Assembly (NCBI GenBank): GCA_016699535.1
Contig: CP064980.1
Coordinates: 3,542,001 to 3,606,000 of the forward strand
Direction: 5' to 3'
DNA: 64,000 nucleotides
From: Myxococcales bacterium
Lineage (GTDB): Bacteria; Myxococcota_A; Polyangia; Polyangiales; GCA-016699535
The position numbers were made by a program, and so were the translations under genes. The notes below the pieces were generated by a model. It saw only the letters and a list, made by a program, of their open reading frames with translations, was not told the origin of the DNA and searched no databases. Within the stretch, counting starts at the first letter, position 1. Each line of letters opens with the position of its first letter. This document shows, in pieces, positions 45,350 to 57,041 of this stretch.

Positions 45350-45370
45350 ATAGTACGAAAATAGTACTAT
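45350..45370. promoter_or_regulatory. Probable Rrf2 operator of the SUF operon
   Basis: ATAGTAC-N7-GTACTAT, a perfect 7+7 inverted repeat 10 bp upstream of the Rrf2 start. The sequence (ATAGTACTAT core) also overlaps the likely -10 region, suited to repression. Confidence 0.65.
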
Positions 45371-45493
45371 TTCCAGTCATAAGTAACATCCCACTGCATC
45401 CGGACACTTTTGGCATGTATTCAGCCTTAAAAACGCCAAATCTGGCATAATTCCATGTAAATCATGCCAGATGCACTAGCGGCAATTTTGTTA

Positions 45494-45850
45494 CTAAAGA
45501 GCAAATGAGCTGCCGCAGCCACAACCGCTCTTGGCTTTGGGGTTGACGAATTTGAAGCCGTAGCCAATCAGTTTGTCTTCCCAGTCCAAGATGCATCCTT
45601 CGAGGATTTTCATGCTTTTGGCATCGATAAACACACGCAAGCCATCGTAGTCAAAGACATGGTCGTTTTCGCGTTGGTTTTGGGCAAATGCCACAGCGTA
45701 GCTTACGCCCGAGCATCCGCCGCCTCGCACCCCCAACCTCAAACCCAATACGGCTTCTTCGGCTTCGCTCAGCTTTTGCTTGCCCATAGCGATTGCTTTT
45801 GGAGTGAGATTAAATTGCGGTTTTCTCTCGATTGCTGGCTTCTGCGACAT
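45494..45850 (-). CDS. A-type Fe-S carrier (SufA/ErpA/IscA family)
   Basis: 118 aa from MSQKPAIERK. Three conserved Cys: C46 (GGGCSG) and C110/C112 (SGCGCGSSF). The A-type core LRLGVRGGGCSGVSYAVAF and GLRVFIDAKSM...LIGYGFKFVNPKA is intact. It receives clusters from the SUF scaffold and passes them to apoproteins. An in-frame extension to 45910 exists but lacks family similarity. Separate unit upstream of the SUF operon, same orientation. Confidence 0.92.
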   Translation of the reverse strand: MSQKPAIERKPQFNLTPKAIAMGKQKLSEAEEAVLGLRLGVRGGGCSGVSYAVAFAQNQRENDHVFDYDGLRVFIDAKSMKILEGCILDWEDKLIGYGFKFVNPKAKSGCGCGSSFAL

Positions 45851-45946
45851 ACTCGTCTCTTTCACATTCAACACCGGAAATCCAGTACTATAAGGGCTGT
45901 TTCCTAACAACCCGAACTATTCTGCAACAGTACTTATAGAGTGTAA

Positions 45947-47041
45947 TCAGCAAATTAGGGGATCGCAACAACCACCCTGAGCAAACCAGGTCCCATTAAT
46001 GCAGCGCCACAATTGCTGATCGCCCTGTGAACAACCATCTGAAGACATCACGCTCACGCCGCTGCAGGTTTTAGGGCGCGTCCCTGCGGCAGGACAACTA
46101 GGGGCACACACCTGTTCACAGGTTGACCAACTGCTCCAGACGCCCCAAGTGCATGTTGCGGAAGAACAGCTTCGATAGCGTTCTTGCATGCCGTTGCTGC
46201 CGCAGCTCTGTTCCTGGGTATCGATAGTGCCTGCCACACACTCATAGCTTTCCCCGGAACAGCTGCTCCAACTACTCCACGTGTTCCAGACGCAACTGCT
46301 ACTGCATGATCGCTGTCGACTTTGTGTTCCGGTGCCGCACTGTCCGCAAGCGCGTTGCTCCGAGTCCTGCTCGCCCGGGATACAGTCTTGAATGTTGGAG
46401 CATGCGCTCCAGTCACCCCAAGCTTGCCATTGGCAATCTTGTCCACAACTACGCGAACGCTGTCGAGCGTTGCCGCAGCTTCCACAGCTTTCGCTCTCGG
46501 TTTCGCTTTGTCCCGGCGTGCACACTCCTTCAGCAACGCAGGCATAGTCGTCCCAGCCGCAAGTCTCATTGCAACTGCGTTGCAGGGTTCCGCACATCCC
46601 GCAGCTGCCGTTTTGCTCGAGCGCGCCAACGGCACAGGCGCCTTGATTGGTGCAACTACCATCATTGCTCCATGTGCCATCAACACAGCTTTGTGCTTGA
46701 GTGCCACATTGCTGACAACTTGTTTGTCGAGAATCGGGCACCGTACAACTGCAATCGGCTGGCGCATCACAACTTTGCCAGACACCATTGACGCAGTCTT
46801 GAATGCCATCGGCACATTCGCTCTGGCAGCTCCGTTCTGAGCGGGAACCCACAGAGCTGTTCTGATCATCGCAATCGACCTGCTCGGCAAAGCCATCTCC
46901 GTCCTGATCGACAAAAGTGCTCTGACAGTCTGCTCCTTCACAGGGCTCTACTTGTGGATCGCTCAGAAGCGTTGCATCAAAACTCTGGCAACTCGCCATC
47001 GCAAGCACAGAGGCGAGCAAGATCGGTTTAATATAGTCCAC
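45947..47041 (-). CDS. Cys-rich secreted lipoprotein with thrombospondin-like repeats
   Basis: About 364 aa. GTG start (VDYIKPILLASVLAMASC) with AAGGAAA just upstream; lipobox MASC. Mature part: a Ca-binding-like acidic segment (DQDGDGFAEQVDCDDQ), then five to six Cys repeats of the form C-GQCGTGTQSRQRSC-WNTWSSWSSC, resembling type 1 thrombospondin repeats, and a C-terminal Cys-rich end. Such proteins are common in myxobacteria and likely surface adhesins or scaffold lipoproteins. Function unknown. Confidence 0.7.
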   Translation of the reverse strand: MDYIKPILLASVLAMASCQSFDATLLSDPQVEPCEGADCQSTFVDQDGDGFAEQVDCDDQNSSVGSRSERSCQSECADGIQDCVNGVWQSCDAPADCSCTVPDSRQTSCQQCGTQAQSCVDGTWSNDGSCTNQGACAVGALEQNGSCGMCGTLQRSCNETCGWDDYACVAEGVCTPGQSETESESCGSCGNARQRSRSCGQDCQWQAWGDWSACSNIQDCIPGEQDSEQRACGQCGTGTQSRQRSCSSSCVWNTWSSWSSCSGESYECVAGTIDTQEQSCGSNGMQERYRSCSSATCTWGVWSSWSTCEQVCAPSCPAAGTRPKTCSGVSVMSSDGCSQGDQQLWRCINGTWFAQGGCCDPLIC

Positions 47042-47190
47042 TTTCCTTATTATAATCCACAGCGCCAAGCTCGCCACTTCGTTTAGCGGAACGGCAGACG
47101 CTGTGGGCGAATGCCGACATTGCGACCCGACAAGACATTGAAATCATTGAGACTACAAGCAGGCACTCATTTTGCCTGCCGTCAAGTGGC

Positions 47191-49556
47191 ATGCCCTTTG
47201 TCGTCGCAGTAGGGATCGCTTGGCTAAGCTCTTTGTTTTTACGCGAAGCCTTTGCTTCAAGCACCGCGTTGAAAATCATCGTTGGAGTGTTTGTACTCGC
47301 AATCATTGCTTTACTGCAACGAAGGAACAATCTGCGAGAAGGCTGCAGAGTGTTGTCTCAATTGCTAATGCTGTCACTTTGTTGCGGCATCCTCCTTCAA
47401 CTACCACGCGCACGCGGCAAAACTGTACCGCAATCAGGACCGTATGTGTTGCGCATCAGAGTCGAAAAAACAGACCATACGCGTGGCGGGCCCCGCTCCT
47501 TGGTGTCCGTGCTTAGCGGTAAACACCTTATTAACAAAACAGCAATGGAGCCTGGCACAAAGCTCTACGTGTATCCCCGAGAATTCCCTCTGGGTGCAGA
47601 ACTTTCAGTGTTCTTAAAAATAAAAAGCTTCTCTCGTTTCGACAACCCCAGTCCGCATCCCACTTGGTCCTTTGGAGAGGCCGAACGACCTTCTGCGAGT
47701 GCATGGATCATCGCACCTGAAACCATACAGACAGTCTCACGAAATCTTTTTCTCGAGAAGATACAAACACTTCGCTCAAGGATACGAAGCCGGCTTCAGC
47801 AAACACTTGGCCGCCGCACTGCAGCGCTTGGTTGCGCGTGGGTGCTGGGCGAATCGGCTCTCATGGATCCCGATGATAAAGCTGCTTTTCGCAAAGCAGG
47901 CATGGCGCATCTGCTTGCGGTCTCAGGGCTGCATGTCAGCCTCATCGCCGGAATTTTTCTTTTAGTGATCCGTCGCTTACTTCAAAGCACGCCCCTGCTC
48001 TCAAAACGATTTGACATTAAACCACTCGCTTATGTAACAGCGCTTCCTTTTGTCGTGTTTGTTGCGCTCGTGGCTAATGGCTCACCCAGCGCTTGGCGTG
48101 CAGCTCTTACGGCCATCCTGAGCTGGAGCGCTACTGCGTTTAGTCGACAGCCTTGTACGATTCGCACAGTGGCGGCATCGCTAGTCCTATTCTGTGTCTT
48201 CGATCCCGTTCGTAGTTTGCAACCGGCTTTTCTGCTTTCGATCATGGCTACCGCTAGTCTGATTGGCAGCGCTGCCAGATTTAGCTTTCTCAAAACACAT
48301 TGGACCACTGCCTATCGAAGTTTCATCGCAACTGCGCCACTACTTTGGTGGTGTTTTTCCTCGCTTCCTTTAGTCGGTCTTCTTAGCAACGTCATTCTGC
48401 TTCCTTTGCTTAGCGTGACGCTACTGCCCCTGTGCTTTATTCATACCTTCTTGGCTACGCTTGGCTTGGGAGTCGCCGAGTATTCAGCTTTCGTGCTTTC
48501 ACGGGGATCGGAATGGATGCATTCAGCCAATGCATGGCTCGCGCAAATTTCATTTGGACAAGTTCTCCCTCCGCCAAGCTTGCTTCAAGGACTGATCGCT
48601 GCACCGTTTTCTCTGTTTTTTCTTGCGAGCGAGAGAAAGCAAAAACGAAGCATCGTTGCTGCACTTGCTTTGCTGGCTCTTTTTTTAGCAGAAGCACACT
48701 TGCGCTACACTGAAAAACCAACAGGCGCGCTGCGCGTTAGTTTTCTTGACGTGGGCCAAGGAGACGCCGCTCTGATTGATCTGCCCAACGGCAAACTCAT
48801 GATGATCGACACAGGAGGAGATCCTTTAGGCAAATGGGATCCCGGGGCGAAGGCAGTCTTGCCACTGCTCAAAGCACGTCGACGAGAGCGCATTGATATT
48901 CTTGCCATTAGCCATCCGCATCCCGATCACTATGCTGGATTGGCTGCTTTGCTTGAGGAAATCAAAATTACAGAGATTTGGGATAGCGGGCAGGCCTTGC
49001 AAGAAAATCCCGAGGGGGGCTACGCCAAGCTACTTGCTCTGGCTCAAAAAAGGGAGCACGCTTGCTTACAGCACAGACCCTTTGCAACAATGATCTATCG
49101 GAGGGCGGCGCCGAGATTCATGTCCTTTGGCCCTGCCCTAGTTTCGATGCGAGCTATGACGTCAACGACAACTCGCTAGTCATCTCAATTGCCTACGCAA
49201 AAGGTCGCTATCTATTTACAGGCGACATTGAGGCCGAGGCCGAGGCTGAGTTAATCCGTCAAAGAAGTCCATTGCAAGCCGAGGTATTGAAAGTAGCCCA
49301 CCATGGATCCCGCACCTCAAGTTCTATGGCTTTTTTGCAGGCAGTCGCGCCGGACCTTGCAGTGCTCAGCAGCGGAAAAGACAATCCCTTTGGCCATCCC
49401 CATCAACAAACCTTGGATGCACTACAACAACTCGGCATTCATTCGTGGTCCACCGCAACACGCGGAGGTCTCGTCCTTACACAGAAGGGTTCGAAGCAGC
49501 AATCTCTTTTTCATAGATTCGGTAAGTTTTGTAGATCTTGGCACCCATGGCTTTGA
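47191..49556 (+). CDS. comEC: ComEC/Rec2 DNA-uptake channel (one frameshift)
   Basis: About 788 aa when joined. N-terminal membrane part, then the competence domain with MAHLLAVSGLHVSLIAG, about ten TM helices, and a C-terminal metallo-beta-lactamase-like domain (VGQGDAALIDLPNGKLMMIDTGG; HPHPDH). Takes up single-stranded DNA across the inner membrane. The frame breaks near 49046 at a run of six A; one more A gives QKKGARLLTAQTLCNND and the domain continues to VAHHGSRTSSS and the stop at 49556. Overlaps the convergent gene by 80 bp. Confidence 0.88.
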
Positions 49557-50628
49557 TCGCAAGGTTGATGAGGCGGTTATCTTCCAAGGTCCACGACAGT
49601 TCAGCCCAACGATAGCCGCAGGGTTGCGCGCGTCGAATAAGTTCGACGTACATCGCCGTAGAGAGTCCGCCATAGCGCTTGATGCCTCTGATCTCTTCTC
49701 GAATCCCTAGCATCATCAACCGACCACTTCGGGGTTTGTTGATTTTCATGCGCCACAGGATCTTAAGCAGACCGGTTGGAAAGAGTTTGCCGTCGATGTC
49801 ACGTATGGCTTCGTTGAGATTGGGGATGCAAATACATATCCCCATGGGTCTGCCATTAATCTCAGCAAAGAAAGCAACGCGCTCATCAATGATTAGCTTG
49901 AGGTCCTTGGCGATCTTATCCACTTCTTCACGTGTAGCCGGAACAAAGCCCCAATTTTCTTTCCAGGCATCATTGAATATCTCCATGATGCTCTTGAGTT
50001 CTTCTTCCATGCGCGACTTATCAACGCAACGCATCCTTACTTCAGGAAGCAACTGAATCTGCTCCCAAGCTTTTTTGGCGCGCGCCGGAACCTCGTCTAC
50101 ATCGTAACGCCAAGCAAAAAGGTCTTTGCATTTGCTGAAACCAGCACTTTCGACAATGCCGGCTTGATACTGCCGTGAATGCGGCATGAGAATCACAGGT
50201 GGGTGCTCAAAACCGTCTATCAGCAAGCCCACTTCTTCGTTGATGTTCAAGGAATACGGTCCCCGGATACGCTTCACGCCGCGCTCGGCAAGCCAAGCTT
50301 CAGCCTTGCGCAAGAGCGCATGACCGACTTCAGGATCATTAAGTGTATCAAAAAAACCAAAAAACCCTGTTTCATCTTTGTGAATCCGCAAGTGTTCACG
50401 ATCAATTTGGGCTGAACAGCGCCCGACTAATTTGCCGTTTTTCCAAGCGGTAAACAGGGTCGCTTCACCATGCAAAAAGAAAGGGTTTTTCCTGGGCGTG
50501 AGTCGCTCGCGCAAATCCATTTCCAGTGGCGGAACCCATGCCGGATCAGCATTAAAGACCACATGTCCTGCTCGAATAAAATCGTCGAGGTCTTTGCCTA
50601 AACGATGTTCGCGAATTTCAACCGCCAT
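49477..50628 (-). CDS. GNAT-like acyltransferase of unknown substrate
   Basis: 383 aa. Two GNAT-like halves: residues 1-190 (DFIRAGHVVFNADPAWVPPLEMDLRERLTP...LVGRCSAQID) and 200-380 (ERVAFFAEINGRPMGICICIPNLN... YRWAELSWTLEDNRLINLAIKAMGAKIYKTYRIYEKEI). The second half has typical acetyl-CoA-fold end strands. Widespread in Proteobacteria as a conserved hypothetical; the reaction is unknown. Its 3' end overlaps comEC, and it is 3 nt downstream of fumC, same strand. Confidence 0.75.
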   Translation of the reverse strand: MAVEIREHRLGKDLDDFIRAGHVVFNADPAWVPPLEMDLRERLTPRKNPFFLHGEATLFTAWKNGKLVGRCSAQIDREHLRIHKDETGFFGFFDTLNDPEVGHALLRKAEAWLAERGVKRIRGPYSLNINEEVGLLIDGFEHPPVILMPHSRQYQAGIVESAGFSKCKDLFAWRYDVDEVPARAKKAWEQIQLLPEVRMRCVDKSRMEEELKSIMEIFNDAWKENWGFVPATREEVDKIAKDLKLIIDERVAFFAEINGRPMGICICIPNLNEAIRDIDGKLFPTGLLKILWRMKINKPRSGRLMMLGIREEIRGIKRYGGLSTAMYVELIRRAQPCGYRWAELSWTLEDNRLINLAIKAMGAKIYKTYRIYEKEIAASNPSV

Positions 50629-50631
50629 AAA

Positions 50632-52022
50632 CTAAGCTTTCGGTCCTAACATGGTTTCGGGTCGTACGACTTCATCAAATTCTTTTGCAGAAAGGAAACC
50701 AAGCTCGACAGCAGCTTCTTTTAGTGTCCCGCCTGTTTTGTGCGCATGTTTTGCTATCTTAGCCGCGTTGTCATAGCCGATTTTAGGATTCAATGCTGTC
50801 ACCAGCATAAGGGAGTTATTTACGTTGCGCTCAATGGTCGCAAGATTGGCTTCAATGCCAATGGCACAATGGTCATTGAAACTCGTGATAGCATCGCCAA
50901 GCAAACGCACTGATTGAAGCAGATTGTAGGCAATTACGGGTTTGAAGACGTTGAGTTCGAAGTTGCCTTGACTGCCAGCAAAACCAACCGCGGCATCGTT
51001 GCCGAAAACCTGCACGCACACCATGGTTAGCGCCTCACTTTGAGTTGGGTTAACTTTGCCGGGCATGATGGAGCTGCCAGGCTCATTTTCAGGAATACTG
51101 ATTTCGCCTATGCCGCAACGCGGACCGGAAGCAAGCCAACGCACATCATTTGCAATTTTCATGCATGCCGCTGCAAGTTGTTTTAGCGCACCGCTGCTTC
51201 CTACAAAGGTGTCGTGCGCGGCAAGACCTGCAAATTTATTCTCAGCACTATCAAACTGTGTACCCGAGATATCACTTATTTTCTTAGCGACCATAGGAGC
51301 ATACTTGATGTCAGTGTTAAGGCCTGTACCTACGGCAGTGCCACCCAAAGGAATTGCTCGAAGCTGTTTAAGTGTTCCCTGTACCGCTTCAGAAGCGCTC
51401 TTGAGCTGCGCGACCCAACCGCTGATCTCCTGGCCAAGTGTGAGCGGGGTGGCATCTTGAAGATGAGTGCGGCCGATTTTCACAATGTCTTTAAAAGCGA
51501 CAGCCTTCTTGTCTAGCGTATCGTGCAACTTCTTTACCGCGGGGAGCAGGTGCCGCTCGATTTGCTCTACGGCAGCAATGTGCATGGCTGTAGGAAAGGT
51601 ATCGTTGGAGGATTGTGAACGATTCACATGATCGTTGGGGTGCACTGGCTTTTTCGAACCAATCTGCCCGCCTGCAAGCTCGATGGCTCGGTTTGAAATA
51701 ACCTCATTGACGTTCATGTTGCTTTGGGTGCCCGAGCCCGTTTGCCACACAACCAACGGGAAATGTTCATCCAAACGGCCATCGATGACCTCATCGGCTG
51801 CGCGAACGATAAGGTCACACAGCTCTTTTTCCAGGTTTCCGAGCTCGTGATTGCTGAGTGCTGCCGCTTTTTTGAGAATACCAAAGGCTCGGAGAATTTC
51901 ACGTGGCATGCGCTCGCTACCAATACGAAATTCATTCTTGAGCGTGCTGTTTGCGCGCCATAGTATTTATCAGAGGGAACTTCGATGTCTCCCATCGAAT
52001 CACTTTCAATACGTGTGTTCAT
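50632..52022 (-). CDS. fumC: Class II fumarate hydratase (one frameshift)
   Basis: About 463 aa when joined. Converts fumarate to malate in the TCA cycle. Motifs: [21 protein letters not shown] at the N-terminus, [33 protein letters not shown] and catalytic SS-loop [16 protein letters not shown]. The first 25 residues are in another frame. One extra A at tcaagaatg (near 51945) joins TARS to [16 protein letters not shown]. As the enzyme is central, a sequence error is likely. Confidence 0.93.
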
Positions 52023-52072
52023 TTTTTTCCTCGCCCGTATATTTTTAGCAAAAACAACGCTAGCGTTGTGGC

Positions 52073-53972
52073 ATGCGGCGTTTGGCTTACTGCATTGTGA
52101 CTCTTTTGGCTAGCAGCTCGGTGACGGCCGAGTCTGGGCCTTCAATTGAACTACTCAGAAAAAGCCTCGAGCACGAATTTTCCGGCAATTCCAAGGTTTC
52201 GGAAAGCTCACTGCATAGCGTGGGCTATACACTGGATGTTGCAGAACGGATCAAACACAGCCATCCGGCGCAATCCGGGGCATGGATAAAACGTGCCGCA
52301 GCACTTTTAAAAGCGTGCAGTCGGGAAAAGATCCCTATCCTCAGCTAAAAGGAAAAATCACGCCACGAGGCTACAAGAGCAAACTGTCATCTAAACGGCA
52401 AGGCTATGCCATCTACATTCCGCCCACATACGATCCGAATAAACAGTACCCGCTTATGATTGTGCTTCACGGAGGATCATCAAACGGTAATTTGTTTTTA
52501 GGGGTGGTGCTTGGGAACAACTTAAATTGGAAAAGTTATCCTCAGCATTTGTACGACTCTTTTGAGCCACGGCACTTTCCAGAATGGATCGTGGTTGCCC
52601 CGGATGGTTATGGACAAGTGCTTTGGCGCTGGATGGGCGAACAAGATGTGCTTGATGTCATCTCTGACGTCAAGAGCCAATACAGTGTCGATCCCAACCG
52701 TGTGGTCCCTAGCTGGGATATCAAACGGCGGACTCGGTGCCTATAGCATAGGGCTTCGCCAAGCTTGGCGCTTTAGCGCAGTCATCGCTATGGCCGGAGC
52801 ACCTGGATGGCACCAATACGCCGGAGGTAGCCCATCGAGTGTTGAACGCGCACTTCTCGCGCAGGTCTCAGGCTTTGATTTGGCACGCAACGCTCACAAC
52901 ACCGATTTCCGTTTTTATCACGGACGCACCGATACCGGACCAATGCGGCCACACTATGTCGAAGAATTCGAAGCGCTGCTGCAACGTAAAAACATCCCTT
53001 ATAAAAACCGCTGGTACGATGCGGGCCACGATATCCTCTATATCGTAGAGCGACGAGAAAAACTTTTTGAAGACCTTACTCGAGTCGTGCGCAATCCACA
53101 TCCTGCACAAATAAAGATGGTGACTTCTGATTTTCGCGCCAATCGCCAACATTGGCTGGAAGTCACCCGTTTTGATGGTTATCCCGCTCTAGCTGAAATC
53201 GACGGAAAAATCGAAGACTCAACGCTGAGTATAAAGAGCAAAGGGGCATCGGCACTTCGCATTTATGCGCAGGACTTACCTTTGTCCCCCAACAGGGAGC
53301 TCAAACTACAGATCAACGGCGAGGCAGTCTTTGAAGGCAAGCGAGATGCGTTAGGGCATCGTGTTAATGTAGTCCATCAGAATGGAAAATGGAGACTTGC
53401 ATATCCAGAGACTAGCACACTTGAGAAGAAACCTGGCCTAAGCGGCCCACTCACGGACGGCTATTATGAGCCCGCCGTGCATGTCTACGGCAGTCAGAAT
53501 GAAAGCACTCGTTCCTTGTTAGAACAAAGCGCAACCAAAGCTGCCCGCGGCTGGCCTTTATGGCTTTGGTTTTTCTCACAACCAGTAGTTGCCGATAGCG
53601 AACTTAGCGAGGCTCAAATCAAAAACAACAACATCGTCCTTTATGGAACGCCAGATGACAATATCGTTCTAAAAGATCGCTTCCAAGCTACCGATCCAGA
53701 TCACACATGATGGCATAACCATTCAAGGCAACGAATTCAAAGGCAAAGAGCTTGGAGCGCGCTTCATCTATCCTAATCCCTTAAATCGCGAGCGTTATGT
53801 GATTGTTCAAAGTGGCACAACGCCTCAAAGTATTGCAGCGGCAAACAACCTTCCCGACTTTGTCGCGGACTATGTTGTTTTTGATGCTACTTTGTTTAAA
53901 ACCCGCCAGCGCTTGATAGCCGGAAAAACGCGTTATCTCGCACATGGCTTTTGGGGAGCCCACTGGCAATAA
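52073..53972 (+). CDS. Secreted alpha/beta-hydrolase, esterase D/PHB-depolymerase type (three frameshifts)
   Basis: About 630 aa when joined. Signal peptide ([19 protein letters not shown]), helical N-terminal region, esterase core with [28 protein letters not shown] (oxyanion region), [11 protein letters not shown] nucleophile elbow, AGHDI for the His, then a beta-rich C-terminal extension ending GFWGAHWQ. Frame breaks: near 52325 (one G missing at aagatccc), near 52712 (one extra C at gtccctagc), near 53690 (one extra C at cttccaag). Each is in a short homopolymer. Substrate unknown. Confidence 0.75.
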
Positions 53973-53976
53973 AAGC

Positions 53977-55182
53977 TTAGCCGTTTTTTTGTGCTAGAAA
54001 TTCCAAAACGAGCGCAGCAGTCCATGTGAAACTTTCTGCACCAAGGCCTTCACCTGTCTGCGCTTCAAAGTACTCATAGAAGCCTGAGTTTTCAACCAGA
54101 GCCAGACTTAACTCGGCCAAATCAATATCTACAGCGTCATTTAACATCCAGTTGGTATTGATCCAAGTCGGCCCTCGCCAGTAGCGACGTGGCTCGAACT
54201 TTGCGTCTGTGGGCGACGTTGAAGGATAGGGGTACGGGGTAGTGAAGCGAGAGCGCAAACCCTCGCGAAGTGCGTCTTCACGCTCCTTTTTTACGCCACA
54301 CCAAAGAGGCATATAGCATCCAATGGTATCCGACTCGATGAATTTCAAATCAAAGGCATCTTTATAGCAATAACGTTCTTTGTCTGGATGCCATAGATGC
54401 TGCTCGAGGCCTTCCCGAATGCGCTTTGCACGCAACAATGCCTCACTCCGAAAATCACATTGCTTGGCTAGCCAAGCAAGATCGTCTTCGGCACGAATCA
54501 CCACCGATGTCATGAAAGGATCGTAGACACTGAAACTGCCACGCCCAAAGCCATTGTCCGCAATCTCTTGCACTAAAGCTAGGTAACGTTTGTAGGTTGT
54601 ATCATCAGGTCGTTGCTCGGCCTCTGTAACGACAGTGTTATCAACACGATTAAATGACGGAACCTCGGAAATATCGATGCGCTCCAAAGCAGCATCCCAT
54701 GCGGGGCTGTTGTCCAATCCGCTTTCCCAAGGATGAGCTACCGCAATTGCGCCCAAGCCACAGGGATCACGTTGCTCTGAGAAGAAGCACAACGAAGCAT
54801 CCAACTTTGAAAGCAGAGGAAGGAGCCGCTCACGATTGGGATCTCTTGAAAACAACATCCTTAGTGCTGTTGACCACATGGGCGGTTGAGTGACACTCGT
54901 GCTGGAGTAATCCTTCCAAATCGCCGGACAAGGAAAATAGCGTGCGTCAGGATTGTGAAAATAAATGTGGGGGATACGACCATCTGGCCATGCGGTTGCA
55001 AAGAGTGTTTCCAATTCAACCCAGGCACGATCAGTATTAAAGTGAGACCAGCCCATGGCAGCAAATGCCGAGTCCCACGCCCATTGATGAGGATACAGAC
55101 GCTGTGAAGGTACCGTAAAAGCACCTTGGTCGTTGTTCTTTAGGAGCTCGATGGCGTGTTCTCGAAGCAGGTCTGTTGACAT
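53977..55182 (-). CDS. GH63/MGH1-like glycoside hydrolase
   Basis: About 401 aa from MSTDLLREHAIELL. (alpha/alpha)6-barrel enzyme resembling mannosylglycerate-hydrolase/GH63 proteins: YPHQWAWDSAFAAMGWSHF, PDGRIPHIYFHNP, WESGLDNSPAWDAAL and YWRGPTWINTNWML near the end. These Trp-rich motifs line the glucoside pocket. Candidate for glucosyl- or mannosylglycerate or trehalose-like compatible-solute breakdown. No signal peptide. Ribosome site weak; a longer frame to 55224 exists. Convergent with the esterase, 4 nt apart. Confidence 0.85.
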   Translation of the reverse strand: MSTDLLREHAIELLKNNDQGAFTVPSQRLYPHQWAWDSAFAAMGWSHFNTDRAWVELETLFATAWPDGRIPHIYFHNPDARYFPCPAIWKDYSSTSVTQPPMWSTALRMLFSRDPNRERLLPLLSKLDASLCFFSEQRDPCGLGAIAVAHPWESGLDNSPAWDAALERIDISEVPSFNRVDNTVVTEAEQRPDDTTYKRYLALVQEIADNGFGRGSFSVYDPFMTSVVIRAEDDLAWLAKQCDFRSEALLRAKRIREGLEQHLWHPDKERYCYKDAFDLKFIESDTIGCYMPLWCGVKKEREDALREGLRSRFTTPYPYPSTSPTDAKFEPRRYWRGPTWINTNWMLNDAVDIDLAELSLALVENSGFYEYFEAQTGEGLGAESFTWTAALVLEFLAQKNG

Positions 55183-55323
55183 AACGGTCTTGAATGTTTT
55201 GAAACTATAGATAAAACCCGACACTGTAATTGAAAAATTAGGATGACGCTATGAAAAATTACAGCAATTCCCTGCTATTTTCTAGACACTTGAACTAGAA
55301 AGTAGAAGGTTCAGGTTAACGAA

Positions 55324-56902
55324 GTGAATCAACTTAACATGCGCTACTCTATCGTCCTGCTAATCTTATCTCTGCTTATCTTTGAAACTGTTTCTGGTTG
55401 TGGAAAACGGGAAGGCAAAGACACACCTTCCGTGCTTGGAAAACTAAGTGCTCCTACGCAGCCGAAAACCCACGACACGACAATCGAAGAACGTTCTTCC
55501 CAAGAAGATATCAAAGAACAGGTTTCTCAAGCTTTTGCCGCACAGTACCCGTTGCTAGGAACCGTTGAATGGCACATCGCTCGAATCTACTCAGAGCCCA
55601 AAACCACATCGGCCGTGGCTGGAGCGGCACGACGCGGCACCTTTTCGCGCCGCACTGGTTGAGCAAGGCGAAGGTTGCAAAGGAAAATGGTTACGCCTGC
55701 CGGGCAATGGCTTTGCATGCACAGCCCAAGGCTTTGCTTTACAGAAGCCAGAGCAAGACAACGAGGATAAGTGGGTACCCATGCCGCCGGCCTTGGATAG
55801 CGCGCTGCCCTACCCCTATGGACGAGTGGTCCGAGAAGGCAGCCCACAGTACTGGCGCCTTCCCAGTCGTGAAGAGGAAATTCAAGCGATGCAAATCATG
55901 AAACGCATCGCCGAACGCACACAAAAACTTCAAAACTCCACAGTAGACGGTGAAGATCCAGCCCCTGAGGAAGAGCAAGCTTCTGCAAGTGACGAGCAAC
56001 CGGAAGCTGTACCTGAGACTAACCCGGCGGTAGAAGAGGCGACGGAAGAAGAAGCCCTTCCGGACTTCATTCGCATGCGAATGCAAGCGGGATACTATGT
56101 AAGCCTCGATCGTTTTGAAAATCATGAAGGACAAGATTTCTTCCGAACAATACGAGGTGGATTTCTACGTGCCGATGACATTGTTGAAGTAACAGCTCCA
56201 CCCATGCGAGGAGTCATTGTCGGTGGCGTTTGGTCCTTGCCGCTTGCTTTTGTATGGCGAGCTTACACGCGTGCTTATCAATACAACCCTTCGGAGAACA
56301 AGCTCAAAGTACTTTACGATTTGCCTCGTCACACACCCTTGGCCTTAAAAAACGATAACTTTATTCATGAAGGCAAGGCGTACGTACTAAGCCGTGAAGA
56401 GATTGCCGCTCGCATGACAGCAGTGCGTATCGCTAAAGCAGTTCGCCGGCCTGCAATTATCCCAGTAGGCGAAAAATGGATTCACATCAATCTCAAACAA
56501 CAAACAGTTATCGCTTATGAAGGCGACAAGCCCGTTTTTGCCACCCTTGCATCCACCGGAAAAAAAGACTTTGAAACGCCGCCTGGTGTGTTTCGCATGG
56601 TCTCCAAGCACGTAAGCACCACCATGGATGATTTCACTTCGCAAGAACAGGCTTATAGCATCGAAGATGTACCCTGGGTGATGTACTACAGTGGCAGCTA
56701 TGCATTGCATGGTGCTTTTTGGCACAACCGTTTCGGGCAAACTCGTAGTCACGGCTGTGTTAATCTGTCGCCCATTGATGCCCGATGGCTCTTTCAATGG
56801 TCGGAGCCCACCCTTCCCAATGGTTGGCACTCTTTGTTTTCTTCCCGCGACCGCCCAGGAACCTGGATCTATGTTGATACTGGAGAAGAAGAGACCAACT
56901 AA
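55324..56902 (+). CDS. L,D-transpeptidase (YkuD) lipoprotein (one frameshift)
   Basis: About 525 aa when joined. Lipobox VSGC after a hydrophobic start. An acidic, Glu/Pro-rich middle (about residues 200-235: EDPAPEEEQASASDEQPEAV) precedes the C-terminal YkuD domain: IHINLKQQTVIAYEGDKPVFATLASTGKK, YALHGAFWHN and catalytic TRSHGCVNLSP. Cross-links peptidoglycan 3-3 or attaches proteins. The frame shifts at about 55643 (acctttt, one extra T) from AARRGTF to RAALVEQGEG. Start is GTG at 55324 or ATG at 55339. Confidence 0.85.
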
Positions 56903-57041
56903 GACACTGCCCTTCTGATGTCACTGCGGGAAGCTCAGCAAGCTCGCCACGGACCGGGGCGCGTAGATCAAGGAATACCAAGCTATATTTCAAGTTTGAG
57001 CAACGATACCCCTAAGTTACAGCATCAAACAGACACCGTAT

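Noticed and set aside
47028..47330. 100-codon minus-strand ORF overlapping the comEC start
   Set aside because: It lies antisense to the comEC N-terminus, has no recognisable domain and no ribosome site.
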